Source: Sphingomonas lacunae (GTDB lineage Bacteria > Pseudomonadota > Alphaproteobacteria > Sphingomonadales > Sphingomonadaceae). From it: a DNA stretch of 64,000 nt. The notes under the pieces are model-generated. The model did no database searches, was not told the origin of the DNA, and saw only the letters and a program-made list of their open reading frames with translations. Made by a program: the position numbers and the translations under genes. Positions 9,756 through 20,599 of this stretch are shown here, piece by piece; positions within the stretch are counted from its first letter, which is position 1; each line of letters starts with the position of its first letter. The stretch covers positions 1,116,001 through 1,180,000 of the forward strand of contig NZ_CP053015.1 of assembly GCF_012979535.1 (NCBI RefSeq), written 5' to 3'.

Positions 9756-10111
9756 TGGCACTGAAACGCACATCTTTCGACAAGCGCCGCCAGCGCGTGC
9801 GCACCGCCATCCGCAAGCGGGCGGGCGATCGCAAGCGTCTGTCGATCCATCGCTCGGGCCGTCACATCTACGTCCAGCTCATCGACGATGCAGCCGGCGT
9901 GACGCTCGCTTCGGCCTCGACGCTCGAAAAGGATGCCCGTGGCACCTCGGGCGCCAATGTCGCGGCGGCTGCCGAAGTCGGCAAGCGCATCGCCGAAGCG
10001 GCCAAGGCCGCTGGCGTGACCCGGGTCGTGTTCGACCGTGGGGGCTTCCTGTTCCATGGTCGCGTCAAGGCGCTGGCCGATGCCGCCCGTGAAGGCGGAT
10101 TGGAGTTCTGA
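9755..10111 (+). CDS. rplR: 50S ribosomal protein L18
   Basis: This 118-residue protein has the basic N-terminus [21 protein letters not shown], then [17 protein letters not shown] and [27 protein letters not shown]18 binds 5S rRNA with L5. It overlaps rplF by one base. Confidence 0.97.
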   Translation: MALKRTSFDKRRQRVRTAIRKRAGDRKRLSIHRSGRHIYVQLIDDAAGVTLASASTLEKDARGTSGANVAAAAEVGKRIAEAAKAAGVTRVVFDRGGFLFHGRVKALADAAREGGLEF

Positions 10112-10113
10112 AC

Positions 10114-10806
10114 ATGGCTGACGTTACTGAAATCCAGAGCCAGGACGGCGCTCCCGCCGATGCTCCGCGCGGCCGTGGCCGTGGTCGTGGCGGTCAGGGC
10201 CAGGGTCGCGAAGGCGGCCGTGGTCGTGGCGACCGTGACCGTCGTCCCCGCAACGCCGAGGAAGAAGGCGGCGAGGAGTTCATCGAGAAGCTGGTCCACA
10301 TCAACCGCGTCTCCAAGACGGTGAAGGGCGGCAAGCGCTTTGGTTTCGCCGCGCTGGTCGTCGTCGGTGACGGCAAGGGCCGTGCAGGCTTTGGCCATGG
10401 CAAGGCCCGCGAAGTGCCGGAAGCCATCTCGAAGGCCACTGCCGCCGCCAAGAAGGCGATGGTTCGCGTGCCGCTCAAGGAAGGCCGCACCCTGCACCAT
10501 GACGGCGTCGGCCACTTCGGTGCCGGTCTCGTCAACGTGCGTTCGGCCCCTCAGGGCACCGGCATCATCGCCGGTGGTCCGATGCGCGCCGTGTTCGAAT
10601 CGCTTGGCGTCGCTGACGTCGTGTCGAAGTCGAACGGCACCTCGAACCCCTACAACATGGTCCGCGCCACATTCGAGGCGCTCAAGACCCAGACCAGCCC
10701 CAAGGCTGTTGCCCAGCGTCGTGGCAAGAAGGTCGCCGACCTTCTCCGCCGCGGGGCCGGCGTGACTGCCCGTGAAGCTGATGCTGATGCGGCCCTGACG
10801 GAGTAA
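10114..10806 (+). CDS. rpsE: 30S ribosomal protein S5, with Arg/Gly-rich N-terminal extension
   Basis: The S5 core starts near residue 50 ([18 protein letters not shown]) and continues with the double-stranded-RNA-binding-like and C-terminal domains ([29 protein letters not shown]). S5 takes part in decoding accuracy and lines the mRNA entry site. At 230 residues it is about 60 longer than E. coli S5. The extra part is mostly an N-terminal run rich in Arg and Gly (residues about 19-45, repeated RGRGRG and GRGRGDRD). This tail is probably disordered and RNA-binding, and similar tails occur in related alphaproteobacteria as far as I recall. Confidence 0.97.
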   Translation: MADVTEIQSQDGAPADAPRGRGRGRGGQGQGREGGRGRGDRDRRPRNAEEEGGEEFIEKLVHINRVSKTVKGGKRFGFAALVVVGDGKGRAGFGHGKAREVPEAISKATAAAKKAMVRVPLKEGRTLHHDGVGHFGAGLVNVRSAPQGTGIIAGGPMRAVFESLGVADVVSKSNGTSNPYNMVRATFEALKTQTSPKAVAQRRGKKVADLLRRGAGVTAREADADAALTE

Positions 10807-10813
10807 TCGAGCC

Positions 10814-10999
10814 ATGGCTGACAAGAAGACCTTCAAGGTGAAGCAGGTCGGTTCTCCGATCCGCCGCCCCAAGTCACAGACTGCCATCCTGATCGGCCTC
10901 GGCCTGAACAAGATGCACCGCGTCGTCGAATTGGAAGACACGCCCGCGACGCGCGGCATGGTCGCCAAGGTCGCGCACATGGTGCAGGTCGTCGACTGA
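10814..10999 (+). CDS. rpmD: 50S ribosomal protein L30
   Basis: This 61-residue protein matches the short bacterial L30: [47 protein letters not shown]. It follows rpsE after seven bases. The 117-bp gap after it contains two copies of GGCT(T)ATCAGCC about 40 bp apart, each a small hairpin. Confidence 0.96.
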   Translation: MADKKTFKVKQVGSPIRRPKSQTAILIGLGLNKMHRVVELEDTPATRGMVAKVAHMVQVVD

Positions 11000-11116
11000 C
11001 ATTGACTTTCCCCGGCTATCAGCCGATGGGCGGGGTGAATGGAACGGGGTGGGGCTTATCAGCCGCCACCCTTTTCCCATTTTTTGGCGCGAACAAAGCG
11101 AAAGCGAGTGCAAGAC

Positions 11117-11599
11117 ATGAAACTGAACGAACTGCGTGACAATGATGGTGCCCGCAAGGGCCGGATGCGCGTCGGACGCGGAATTGGCTCGGGCAAGGGC
11201 AAGACCGCCGGTCGCGGTCAAAAGGGTGCCAAGGCGCGCTCGGGTGTTGCCATCAACGGCTTCGAAGGCGGCCAGATGCCGCTCCACATGCGCATTCCGA
11301 AGCGCGGCTTCAACAATATCTTCGGCAAGGACTATGCCATCGTCAACCTGGGCATGGTCCAGAAGCTGATTGACGCCGGCAAGCTCGACGCCAAGGCCGT
11401 CATTGACCATGCCGCCCTCAAGGCCGCTGGCGTTGCCCGTGGCGGCAAGGACGGCGTCCGTCTGCTCGGCAAGGGTGAGCTGACCACCAAGAAGCTGAAC
11501 TTCAAGGTTGCCGGCGCCTCGGCTGGCGCGGTTACCGCGGTCGAAGCAGCTGGCGGTTCGGTCGAACTGCCGGCCGCTGCTCCGGCCAGCGAAGGCTGA
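11117..11599 (+). CDS. rplO: 50S ribosomal protein L15
   Basis: This 160-residue protein starts [20 protein letters not shown], followed by the glycine-rich [20 protein letters not shown] and [15 protein letters not shown], which define L15. A longer frame beginning at 11039 is rejected because it has no family support. The protein is a late 50S assembly factor. A GC-rich hairpin follows the stop. Confidence 0.97.
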   Translation: MKLNELRDNDGARKGRMRVGRGIGSGKGKTAGRGQKGAKARSGVAINGFEGGQMPLHMRIPKRGFNNIFGKDYAIVNLGMVQKLIDAGKLDAKAVIDHAALKAAGVARGGKDGVRLLGKGELTTKKLNFKVAGASAGAVTAVEAAGGSVELPAAAPASEG

Positions 11600-11606
11600 G
11601 TCATTG

Positions 11607-11758
11607 CGGGCGGGGGCTTGCGTCCCCGCCCGTCCCGCCCCATTTGTCGGGGCACGGGTAGGGGTGGACCTGCGGACTGGCTGATGGCGTGACGACGCAG
11701 CCGCCGGCAACAAGCAAGACCCTCCTTTACCCGTCGGAATGTTGCCCTTAACGGGTAA
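11607..11758 (+). promoter_or_regulatory. Two strong hairpins ahead of secY
   Basis: The 213-bp rplO-secY gap holds CGGGCGGGG/CCCCGCCCG (11607-11615 with 11624-11632; perfect, 8-base loop) and TTACCCGT/ACGGGTAA (11727-11734 with 11751-11758; perfect, 16-base loop). Neither has a T-run on the + strand. They may act as an mRNA processing, attenuation or leader element that lowers secY/adk expression relative to the ribosomal genes. Confidence 0.5.
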
Positions 11759-11812
11759 CAGCATTGCCCGGTCCAGACATTGCGGCTGCCGGGCCTTATC
11801 GAGGCAGTCATC

Positions 11813-13180
11813 ATGGCATCTCGCGCCGATCAAATGGCGATGAATCTGGACCTGAGCAAATTCGGTCAGGCGACCGAATTGAAGAACCGCTTGTGGTTCA
11901 CGCTCGGTGCGCTCGTCATTTTCCGTTTCCTCAGCTTTGTTCCGCTGCCCGGTGTCGATCCGGTGGCGATGAACCTGCTCTACACCCAAACGGCTTCGGG
12001 CGGCATTCTCGACCTGCTCAACACTTTCTCTGGCGGCAGCCTGGAGCGCATGAGCATCATCGCGCTCGGCGTCATGCCCTATATCACCGCCTCCATTGTC
12101 GTGCAGCTGGCATCCGCCCTGTCGCCTACCCTTGCCGCTCTGAAGAAAGAGGGTGAGGCGGGACGCAAGAAGCTCAACCAATATACCCGTTACGGCACGG
12201 TCTTCCTGACCATCATCCAGGGGTATTTCATCGCCACCAGCCTTGAGGCGCAATCGGCTCAGAACGCGATCCAGGCGGTCATCAATCCCGGCCTCACCTT
12301 CCAGATTTCAGCTATTGTCAGCCTGGTGGGCGGCACGCTGTTCCTGATGTGGCTTGGCGAGCAGATTACCAGCCGTGGGATCGGCAATGGCGTTTCGCTG
12401 ATCATCATGGCCGGCATCGTTGCCACCCTGCCGCGCACCTTGGCCCAGTTGTTTGAACAGGGACGCACCGGTGCGATGAGTGGCATGGTCATTCTGGCCC
12501 TGCTGGTTGGCCTGTTTGCCACCATCTGGTTCATCAGTTTCATGGAGCGTTCGCAGCGCCGGGTCCTGGTGCAATATCCCAAGCGCGCCACGGCCCAGGG
12601 TATGGCGCAGCAAGAGCGCAGCCACTTGCCGCTCAAGGTCAACACTGCGGGCGTGATCCCGCCGATCTTTGCCTCTTCTCTGTTGCTGATGCCGTTGACG
12701 ATCACTCAGGCACTGGGCCAGCGGGTCGATGAAAGCACGACCTGGGGCAGCACCCTGTTGACCCTCAACCAACTGTTTGCCCACGGGCAGCCCCTGTACA
12801 TGTCGCTCTATGCTGTCGGCATCATCTTCTTTGCCTTTTTCTACGTCGCGGTCGTCTTCAATCCTGAGGAAACCGCCGACAATCTGAAGCGGCAGGGTGG
12901 ATTCATCCCCGGCTACCGTCCGGGCACCGCGACCAGCGACTATCTGGACTATGTGCTCACGCGCATCACCGTCATCGGTGCGGCCTATCTGGCGGTGGTC
13001 TGCCTCATCCCTGAATGGGTGACGGCCTCGACCGGTGTCGGTCTGGCGCTTGGTGGCACCAGCCTGCTGATTCTGGTCAACGTCACCATCGACACGGTGT
13101 CGCAGATGCAGGGCCATTTGATGGCGCACCAATATGCCGACCTGATCAAGAAGGCTAAGCTCAAGGGCCGCATGCGCTGA
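11813..13180 (+). CDS. secY: Protein translocase subunit SecY
   Basis: The 455-residue inner-membrane protein has ten predicted membrane segments. It forms the channel of the Sec translocon with SecE and SecG. Typical SecY stretches are visible: FVPLPGVDP near the first segment, MPYITASIVVQL, VNTAGVIPPIFASSLL and GFIPGYRPG. The ATG at 11813 is chosen because GAGGCAG lies eight bases upstream. It ends 51 bp before adk, the usual secY-adk arrangement. Confidence 0.97.
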   Translation: MASRADQMAMNLDLSKFGQATELKNRLWFTLGALVIFRFLSFVPLPGVDPVAMNLLYTQTASGGILDLLNTFSGGSLERMSIIALGVMPYITASIVVQLASALSPTLAALKKEGEAGRKKLNQYTRYGTVFLTIIQGYFIATSLEAQSAQNAIQAVINPGLTFQISAIVSLVGGTLFLMWLGEQITSRGIGNGVSLIIMAGIVATLPRTLAQLFEQGRTGAMSGMVILALLVGLFATIWFISFMERSQRRVLVQYPKRATAQGMAQQERSHLPLKVNTAGVIPPIFASSLLLMPLTITQALGQRVDESTTWGSTLLTLNQLFAHGQPLYMSLYAVGIIFFAFFYVAVVFNPEETADNLKRQGGFIPGYRPGTATSDYLDYVLTRITVIGAAYLAVVCLIPEWVTASTGVGLALGGTSLLILVNVTIDTVSQMQGHLMAHQYADLIKKAKLKGRMR

Positions 13181-13231
13181 TCGGCAAAGCCGACAGACAG
13201 ACGGGCCAGCCAAAAGGGGAAGACAACGCCG

Positions 13232-13888
13232 ATGGCCATCGACATCATCCTGCTCGGCCCGCCGGGGGCCGGCAAGGGCACCCAGGCAACGCGGTTGCAG
13301 GACGAGCATGGCATGGTCCAGCTATCGACTGGCGACATGCTGCGTGCAGCCGTCAAGGCGGGCACGCCGATCGGCCTCCAGGCCAAAGCGGTGATGGAAG
13401 CAGGCGAACTTGTCTCTGACGAAATCGTCTCCGGCCTGATAGGCGAAAAGCTTGATGAACTGGGGCCGGACACGCCGGTGATCTTTGACGGCTATCCGCG
13501 CACCGCAGCCCAGGCCGAATCGCTCGATGTGCTGCTCTCGACCAGGGGGCGCACGCTCGATCATGTGATTGAACTCGACGTCGACGAAGATGCACTGGTC
13601 GAACGGATCACTGGCCGTTTCACCTGCGCCAGTTGCGGCGAAGGTTATCACGACCGGTTCAAGCAGCCCGTTGTCGAAGGCACCTGCGACAAATGCGGCA
13701 GCCATGAATTCAAGCGTCGGCCCGACGACAATGAGGAAACGGTGCGCACCCGCATGGCGGAATATCGCGCCAAGACGGCGCCGATCCTGCCCATCTATGA
13801 AGCGCGCGGCATTGTCTCGCGCGTTGATGGCATGGCCAGCATGGATGCGGTGAACAGCGCCATTGAGGCCATTCTCAAACCGGCCTGA
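13232..13888 (+). CDS. adk: Adenylate kinase with four-cysteine lid
   Basis: The 218-residue kinase converts ATP and AMP to two ADP. The P-loop GPPGAGKGT is at residues 9-17, and the AMP-binding STGDMLR and DGYPRT follow. The lid contains Cys132, Cys135, Cys152 and Cys155 in a CxxC-x16-CxxC arrangement that binds zinc in other Adk proteins. E. coli Adk lacks these. It is the last gene of the ribosomal cluster. The alpha-operon genes that often follow adk in other bacteria are absent here. Confidence 0.97.
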   Translation: MAIDIILLGPPGAGKGTQATRLQDEHGMVQLSTGDMLRAAVKAGTPIGLQAKAVMEAGELVSDEIVSGLIGEKLDELGPDTPVIFDGYPRTAAQAESLDVLLSTRGRTLDHVIELDVDEDALVERITGRFTCASCGEGYHDRFKQPVVEGTCDKCGSHEFKRRPDDNEETVRTRMAEYRAKTAPILPIYEARGIVSRVDGMASMDAVNSAIEAILKPA

Positions 13889-13955
13889 TCATGGCACCAT
13901 CCCCCTTATGCCGGCCGCTACATCAGCCGCCATGCCCAAGAGGATGATGAGGACC

Positions 13956-14522
13956 ATGGCCCAGTTTGTGATCCGGAGCGCCCTGGCCCCTGCTGCGGCG
14001 CTGATGCTTGCCATGGTCACCGTGCCTGTGGCAGCCGAAGTCGTCAGCAGCGACGAATATGGCTTTTCCATCCGCATTGAGCGCAGCACCAACGCGGCTC
14101 CTGACGCAGCCTTTGCCTTGCTGGCCAACCCCGCCCGCTGGTGGGCGGACACGCACACCTGGAGCGGGGATGCCGATGCGATGAGCATTCAGCCACAGGC
14201 GGCGGGTGCCTGTTGGTGCGAACTGTTGCCCAATTTCGGGTCGGTCGAACATGGTCATGTCATCCGTTGGGATCCCGAACATGGCCGTATCCAGTTCCGG
14301 GCCGAACTGGGCCCGCTGCAAAACCTCCCGGTCAATGGCAAACTCGAATGGATTGTGACCGCCGCCCCGGACGGCAGCACGCGTGTGGCCATGCGCTATG
14401 AAGTGGCAGGCCGTGGCATGGCTGATCCTGATGCGCTTTCCCAGGCGGTCGACCGGGTGCTGACCGAACAGGTTGAGCGGTTTGTCCGCGTCGCCAACGG
14501 CGGCAGTGCATCAGACTCCTGA
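13956..14522 (+). CDS. Exported SRPBCC-fold protein
   Basis: A signal peptide (FVIRSALAPAAALMLAMVTVPVAA) is followed by an SRPBCC/START-like domain: PDAAFALLANPARWWADTHTWSG, then HVIRWDPEHGRIQFRAELGPL and a long C-terminal helix with DALSQAVDRVLTEQVERF. Such domains bind hydrophobic ligands, and the substrate here is unknown. The start is uncertain: ATGs at 13932, 13944, 13947 and 13956 are in frame. I chose 13956 because a purine-rich AGAGGATGATGAGG lies before it. It begins 67 bp after adk on the same strand and may be read through from it. Confidence 0.7.
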   Translation: MAQFVIRSALAPAAALMLAMVTVPVAAEVVSSDEYGFSIRIERSTNAAPDAAFALLANPARWWADTHTWSGDADAMSIQPQAAGACWCELLPNFGSVEHGHVIRWDPEHGRIQFRAELGPLQNLPVNGKLEWIVTAAPDGSTRVAMRYEVAGRGMADPDALSQAVDRVLTEQVERFVRVANGGSASDS

Positions 14523-14550
14523 AGCCGAGGCTATCCGGCCCCGAACCCCA

Positions 14551-15099
14551 TCAACTCCGGCAATCTTCGATCACTCGCGCGAGTTCGGGTTGGGTGGGAA
14601 CGATGATTGGCGCTTGACGAGTGGCCTCGATCAAAAAGCGACCGCGGCTGTAGATAAGCTGGTCCCACAACGGATCCGCCGCCGGGAGGGTGGCGGTCAA
14701 CATGCGGTGCGCGGTGTCGATGCGGATCGGCAGCGACCGTTCGGCAAAACTGTTGCGGATGTTCAGCATGACCGCCATGTCTGCTGGGATCACGCCTGCC
14801 CGCGCCAGGGTGATTTGCCCATTCGTGCAGCTGATGCTGGCCTGAACCGGGCCTGATCCGCTGACGAATCGGGCCATGCTGCCGCGCTGGGAGGATGCAT
14901 AATGCCATTCACCCGGAGCGACATCAGCGACTGACCAGTCGCCACTGTAGCGATCCACAGTCGGAGGCGTCACGGGAAAGGATGGCGCCGGGGCCGGTGC
15001 AGGCGCGGCGACCGGACGGGGCGGTGCCACCGGCGCAGAGGGGCCGACGCAACTGGCCAGCAGCGGGATCAGGGCAAAGGTTGGGAGGAGCCGTATCAT
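14551..15099 (-). CDS. Hypothetical lipoprotein
   Basis: The 182-residue product begins MIRLLPTFALIPLLASC, a lipoprotein signal with lipobox LASC. A Pro/Ala-rich linker and a domain starting SGDWSVADVAPGEWHYASS follow. The domain has one Cys in SISCTNGQITLAR and one near the end. I do not recognise a characterised family, although the beta-rich look resembles small periplasmic protease-inhibitor-like domains. It ends 28 bp from the convergent SRPBCC gene. Upstream is ung on the same strand. Confidence 0.7.
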   Translation of the reverse strand: MIRLLPTFALIPLLASCVGPSAPVAPPRPVAAPAPAPAPSFPVTPPTVDRYSGDWSVADVAPGEWHYASSQRGSMARFVSGSGPVQASISCTNGQITLARAGVIPADMAVMLNIRNSFAERSLPIRIDTAHRMLTATLPAADPLWDQLIYSRGRFLIEATRQAPIIVPTQPELARVIEDCRS

Positions 15100-15141
15100 G
15101 CGCCGGTTATGCCGCCATGAGCCGCGGTCGGCAAGCATTGC

Positions 15142-15834
15142 TCAAACCGCCGGCAATGCCCAGTCGACGGGTGACACCCCCTGATCCGCAAGCCATTGGT
15201 TCGCTTGCGAAAAATGGCGGCAGCCGAGGAAGCCGTTATGCGCTGACAAGGGAGATGGGTGCGCCGCGGTCAGCACCAGATGCCGCTGCCGGTCAACAAA
15301 GGCGGCCTTGCGCTGGGCATAGGCGCCCCACAAAAGGAACACGACCGGTTGTTCCCGTTCATTGACGATGCGGATGACGGCATCGGTAAAGCGTTCCCAC
15401 CCCTTCCCGGCGTGGCTCGCCGCCTGACCGGCCTCAACCGTCAGCACGCTGTTGAGCAGCAGCACGCCCTGCCGGGCCCAATGGTCCAGGAACCCGTGGC
15501 ACGACCGGGCGATGCCCAGGTCCGCTTCCAGTTCCTTGAAGATGTTGACCAGACTGGGCGGGATGCGGACGTTGGGGCGAACCGAAAAACACAGGCCATG
15601 CGCCTGCCCCGGCCCATGATAGGGGTCCTGGCCAAGGATCACGATCCGCACCGCTTCGGGCGGCGTCAGTTCCAGTGCCCGGAACCATTCCCCGCCCCTG
15701 GGATAGATGGTCTTCCCGGCCGCCTTTTCCGCAACAAGGAAGGCGCGCAATTGCGCCATATAATCGGCGTCAAATTCGGGTTGCAGCGGCTCGCGCCATT
15801 CGGGACGCAGGGCGACAGAGGCGGCGGTGCTCAT
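15142..15834 (-). CDS. ung: Uracil-DNA glycosylase
   Basis: This 230-residue enzyme removes uracil from DNA as the first step of base excision repair. The water-activating motif [18 protein letters not shown], the uracil-pocket sequence [12 protein letters not shown] and the DNA-intercalation loop [11 protein letters not shown] are complete. The ATG at 15834 (MSTAASVAL) is chosen over a 31-residue longer frame that lacks family similarity and runs into the upstream gene. Confidence 0.96.
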   Translation of the reverse strand: MSTAASVALRPEWREPLQPEFDADYMAQLRAFLVAEKAAGKTIYPRGGEWFRALELTPPEAVRIVILGQDPYHGPGQAHGLCFSVRPNVRIPPSLVNIFKELEADLGIARSCHGFLDHWARQGVLLLNSVLTVEAGQAASHAGKGWERFTDAVIRIVNEREQPVVFLLWGAYAQRKAAFVDRQRHLVLTAAHPSPLSAHNGFLGCRHFSQANQWLADQGVSPVDWALPAV

Positions 15835-15866
15835 GCTCTCCGGCCTGCCGGGCGGGCCAGACCAAG

Positions 15867-16298
15867 TCAAGCGCTGCGGTTCTGTCGTCGCGCACCGCCA
15901 GCCGGGCGTAGGCTGCCGAGCCTGCACCAGCCCGCTTCGCCTGGCCGTTGCACCTCCCAGAACAGCCAGCCATTGGTCGCGCTGCCGGTAATCATCCTGG
16001 CCGCCTGTGACGGGCTGGTCCGCCGGGAACCACTCTCGCGGTCGAACCAGCGGCCCTCGATAATTTCTGCGAAATACGTCTTTCCCTTGAATGTAGCGCG
16101 CAACAGGCTGCCATTGGGCAGCGACACACCCTTCCAGGCCAGTTCCGGCGCGACATGGCCACCCCGCACCCCCTTGCGAGAATGGAGCGCGGCATGATCG
16201 GCCATCAGTCGCTCAATCACCTTGTCGAGCGTATCACGCTCATTCTCCAACAGGCCGGTGAGGCGCTGCCAATTCTGAAAACTGATATCAATCTGCAT
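15867..16298 (-). CDS. RAMA/DUF4357-like domain protein
   Basis: This 143-residue protein has a helical N-terminus (about 1-45) and then a compact domain: [44 protein letters not shown]. The pattern of a Gly/Lys-rich hairpin, Ser-Pro-Ser-x-Ala-Ala and Asn-Gly-Trp-x-Phe-Trp is that of RAMA or DUF4357 domains. These occur beside restriction and modification enzymes and are thought to bind modified DNA or protein. Here it stands alone with an Arg-rich tail, next to ung. The function is unknown and the domain call is by eye. Confidence 0.65.
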   Translation of the reverse strand: MQIDISFQNWQRLTGLLENERDTLDKVIERLMADHAALHSRKGVRGGHVAPELAWKGVSLPNGSLLRATFKGKTYFAEIIEGRWFDRESGSRRTSPSQAARMITGSATNGWLFWEVQRPGEAGWCRLGSLRPAGGARRQNRSA

Positions 16299-16368
16299 CC
16301 GCCCCGCGTCCCCATGTCGCGACTCGATATGCTGTGATTACGCATTTGTTGTTACGATGGCGAGTCGA

Positions 16369-17624
16369 TCAATAGATAAGGAAAGGCGCCCGGCGTTCAG
16401 CGAAGCGGGCCAGCCCATCTTCCCAGCCCGCCTCAATTGTGGCGATTGATGTGCCATCGAGCAGGGCTGGACGGACCCATGCCTGGCCAATCAGCCGATC
16501 GAAGAAGGGCGGACCGCCTTCAAGGAAGCGGACCTGAGCGGGGTAAAGGCGCAGAAGCGCCGAGATGATCGTCAATCCGGTGCGGACTGGCCGGAAAGCG
16601 GAACCCTCGCTGGCCCATATTTCAACCCCTTCACAGGGCTGGCCGGCATATTTGGATGCCGTCGGTGTGAACAGGGCCGGGTCGAACTCGACACCTGCCA
16701 GTCCCGCTTGCGCCAGGGCCGCCGCCAGGGCCTCGCCCTTGATGAAGGGAGCGCCGATGGTTTCGAACGGGCGGTCGCTGCCTCTCCCCTCCGACACATT
16801 GAGCCCCTCGATCAGCACGGTGCCAGGATAGGTGATGATGGCTGACGGTGAGCGCAGGTTCGGAGAGGGCGGGACAAAGGGCAGCTGGCCGGCAAGGAAG
16901 GGTTCGAAACCGTCACTTCGGTTCCAGCCGAGCATCGGCACGATGTGAAGACCGGCACCGATTCCCGCCTCCCGGTTGATCATCCCGGCGAGTTCGCCAA
17001 AGGTCAGGCCATGCCGCAGCGGCACATCATGGGCGCCGACAAAGCTGGCGAGCGCCGGATCGAGCATCGGCCCTTCCATCTGCTCTCCGCCGAGCGGATT
17101 GGGACGGTCAGCGACGATAACCTGTGTCCCGGTGCTGGCCGCAACACGGAGCAGGGCTGCCAGCGTTGAGCTGTAGGTGAAGGGACGCGCACCGCAGTCC
17201 TGAAGATCGACCACCACTGCATCGACCCCGCCAACCAGCGCCGAGTCTGGTTCGCGGCGCGCACCATAGAGACTGTGCACTGCGAGGCCGGTGGCGCTGT
17301 CCACCGTGTCTCCGACGGAAGCGCCGGCAGCAGCCCGGCTGTCGAGGCCATGCTCGGGGGACAACAGGAAGGCAAGGCGGTCGCCGGCATGGGCGGCCAA
17401 CCGATCGACCGCGCGGACCCCATGCCGGTCGACAGCGGCGGCATGGGTCAACAAGGCGATCCGTTTCCCGGCGATATGATCGGCATGGTCCCCGACCAGC
17501 CGCTCCAACCCGGTGAGCAAGGGCTGCGGATCGGCACTGGCTGGCGTTGCGGACAGACCCGGGGCGGCCATCGCCGCCACCGCCGCGCCGGCCAGGCCCT
17601 GACCGACCTGCCGCCGGGATGGCC

Positions 17625-17637
<13 letters not shown>
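16369..17637 (-). CDS. namZ: NamZ-type (DUF1343) exo-beta-N-acetylmuramidase
   Basis: This 422-residue protein matches the DUF1343 family, whose Bacillus subtilis member NamZ releases N-acetylmuramic acid from peptidoglycan fragments (family GH171). Visible landmarks are [48 protein letters not shown] and [24 protein letters not shown]. The N-terminus [21 protein letters not shown] looks like a Tat export signal. The start overlaps the end of uvrB by 13 bases, so it is probably translated from the same message. Confidence 0.8.
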
Positions 17638-19814
<2,177 letters not shown>

Positions 19815-19891
19815 AGCCGCCTATATGGAGGAGCAATCAGCGCATCACAATTGCGACGGCCGCGCCGTTCGCAGGCAAGAGGGACAAACCG

Positions 19892-20461
19892 ATGCGCCAC
19901 CACGCCCTGAAGCTGAGCGCCGCGCTCATGTTTTTGACCGCCTGTGGGGACAGCGAAACGCCCAAAGCAGATGATCGGGGGGCGGCGGCGACGGCTGCCG
20001 CTGCGGCCGAGCTCAAGCAGATTGAGCCGGGGGAGTATGAGAATAGCATCAGCATAACCCGCTTTGAATTGCCGGGGTTGCCGCCCGAAATGCTGGCTGA
20101 GGTCCGCAGCCAGATGGAACAGACGATGGCGGTTCAAACCCGGGTCTGTATTTCGCCCGAAGAAGCCTCGGGCGGCCGTGAGGAACGGATGCGCAAGCTG
20201 GTGCAGGGCAATGGCGATTGCCGTGTCGAAACAATCAATGTCGATGGCGACGCGATTGAAGGGCGGATGCTCTGCCAGACTGACAGCGGTGCCAATGGTA
20301 CCATGACCTTTACCGGCACGATGGCGGCTGACCGGTCCGACGTCTCGATCGCCACCGAATTGTCGGAACCCGGACAAACGGCGGGCAGTGCCAAAATCGA
20401 CATGCGGGTCGTATCGCGCCGGGTTGGCGATTGCGCGGCAGGAGCGGGCATCGCGCCTTGA
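19892..20461 (+). CDS. DUF3617-type lipoprotein
   Basis: The 189-residue protein starts MRHHALKLSAALMFLTAC with lipobox LTAC. The body matches the DUF3617 pattern: IEPGEYENSISITRFELPGLPPEM, then VCISPEEAS, a middle CRVETINVDGDAIEGRMLC and MTFTGTMAADRSDVSI. The family is frequent in sphingomonads and its function is unknown. It is divergent from uvrB and is followed by a GGCCAG/CTGGCC hairpin. Confidence 0.75.
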   Translation: MRHHALKLSAALMFLTACGDSETPKADDRGAAATAAAAAELKQIEPGEYENSISITRFELPGLPPEMLAEVRSQMEQTMAVQTRVCISPEEASGGREERMRKLVQGNGDCRVETINVDGDAIEGRMLCQTDSGANGTMTFTGTMAADRSDVSIATELSEPGQTAGSAKIDMRVVSRRVGDCAAGAGIAP

Positions 20462-20599
20462 ACGCGGGTGCACCGGCCGCCTCCTGCCGTCCGGCCAGTC
20501 TTTGCCTGGCCCAGCTTGCATTGTAGCAAAACCCGGCTAGAGACGTGTCGGTGACCCCGGGCGCGCCCTGAATGACGCCCGGCTACTCAGGGGCCACAC

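Noticed and set aside
19815-19891. Possible LexA (SOS) box upstream of uvrB
   Set aside because: No GTTC-N7-GTTC or close variant was found on either strand in the divergent gap.
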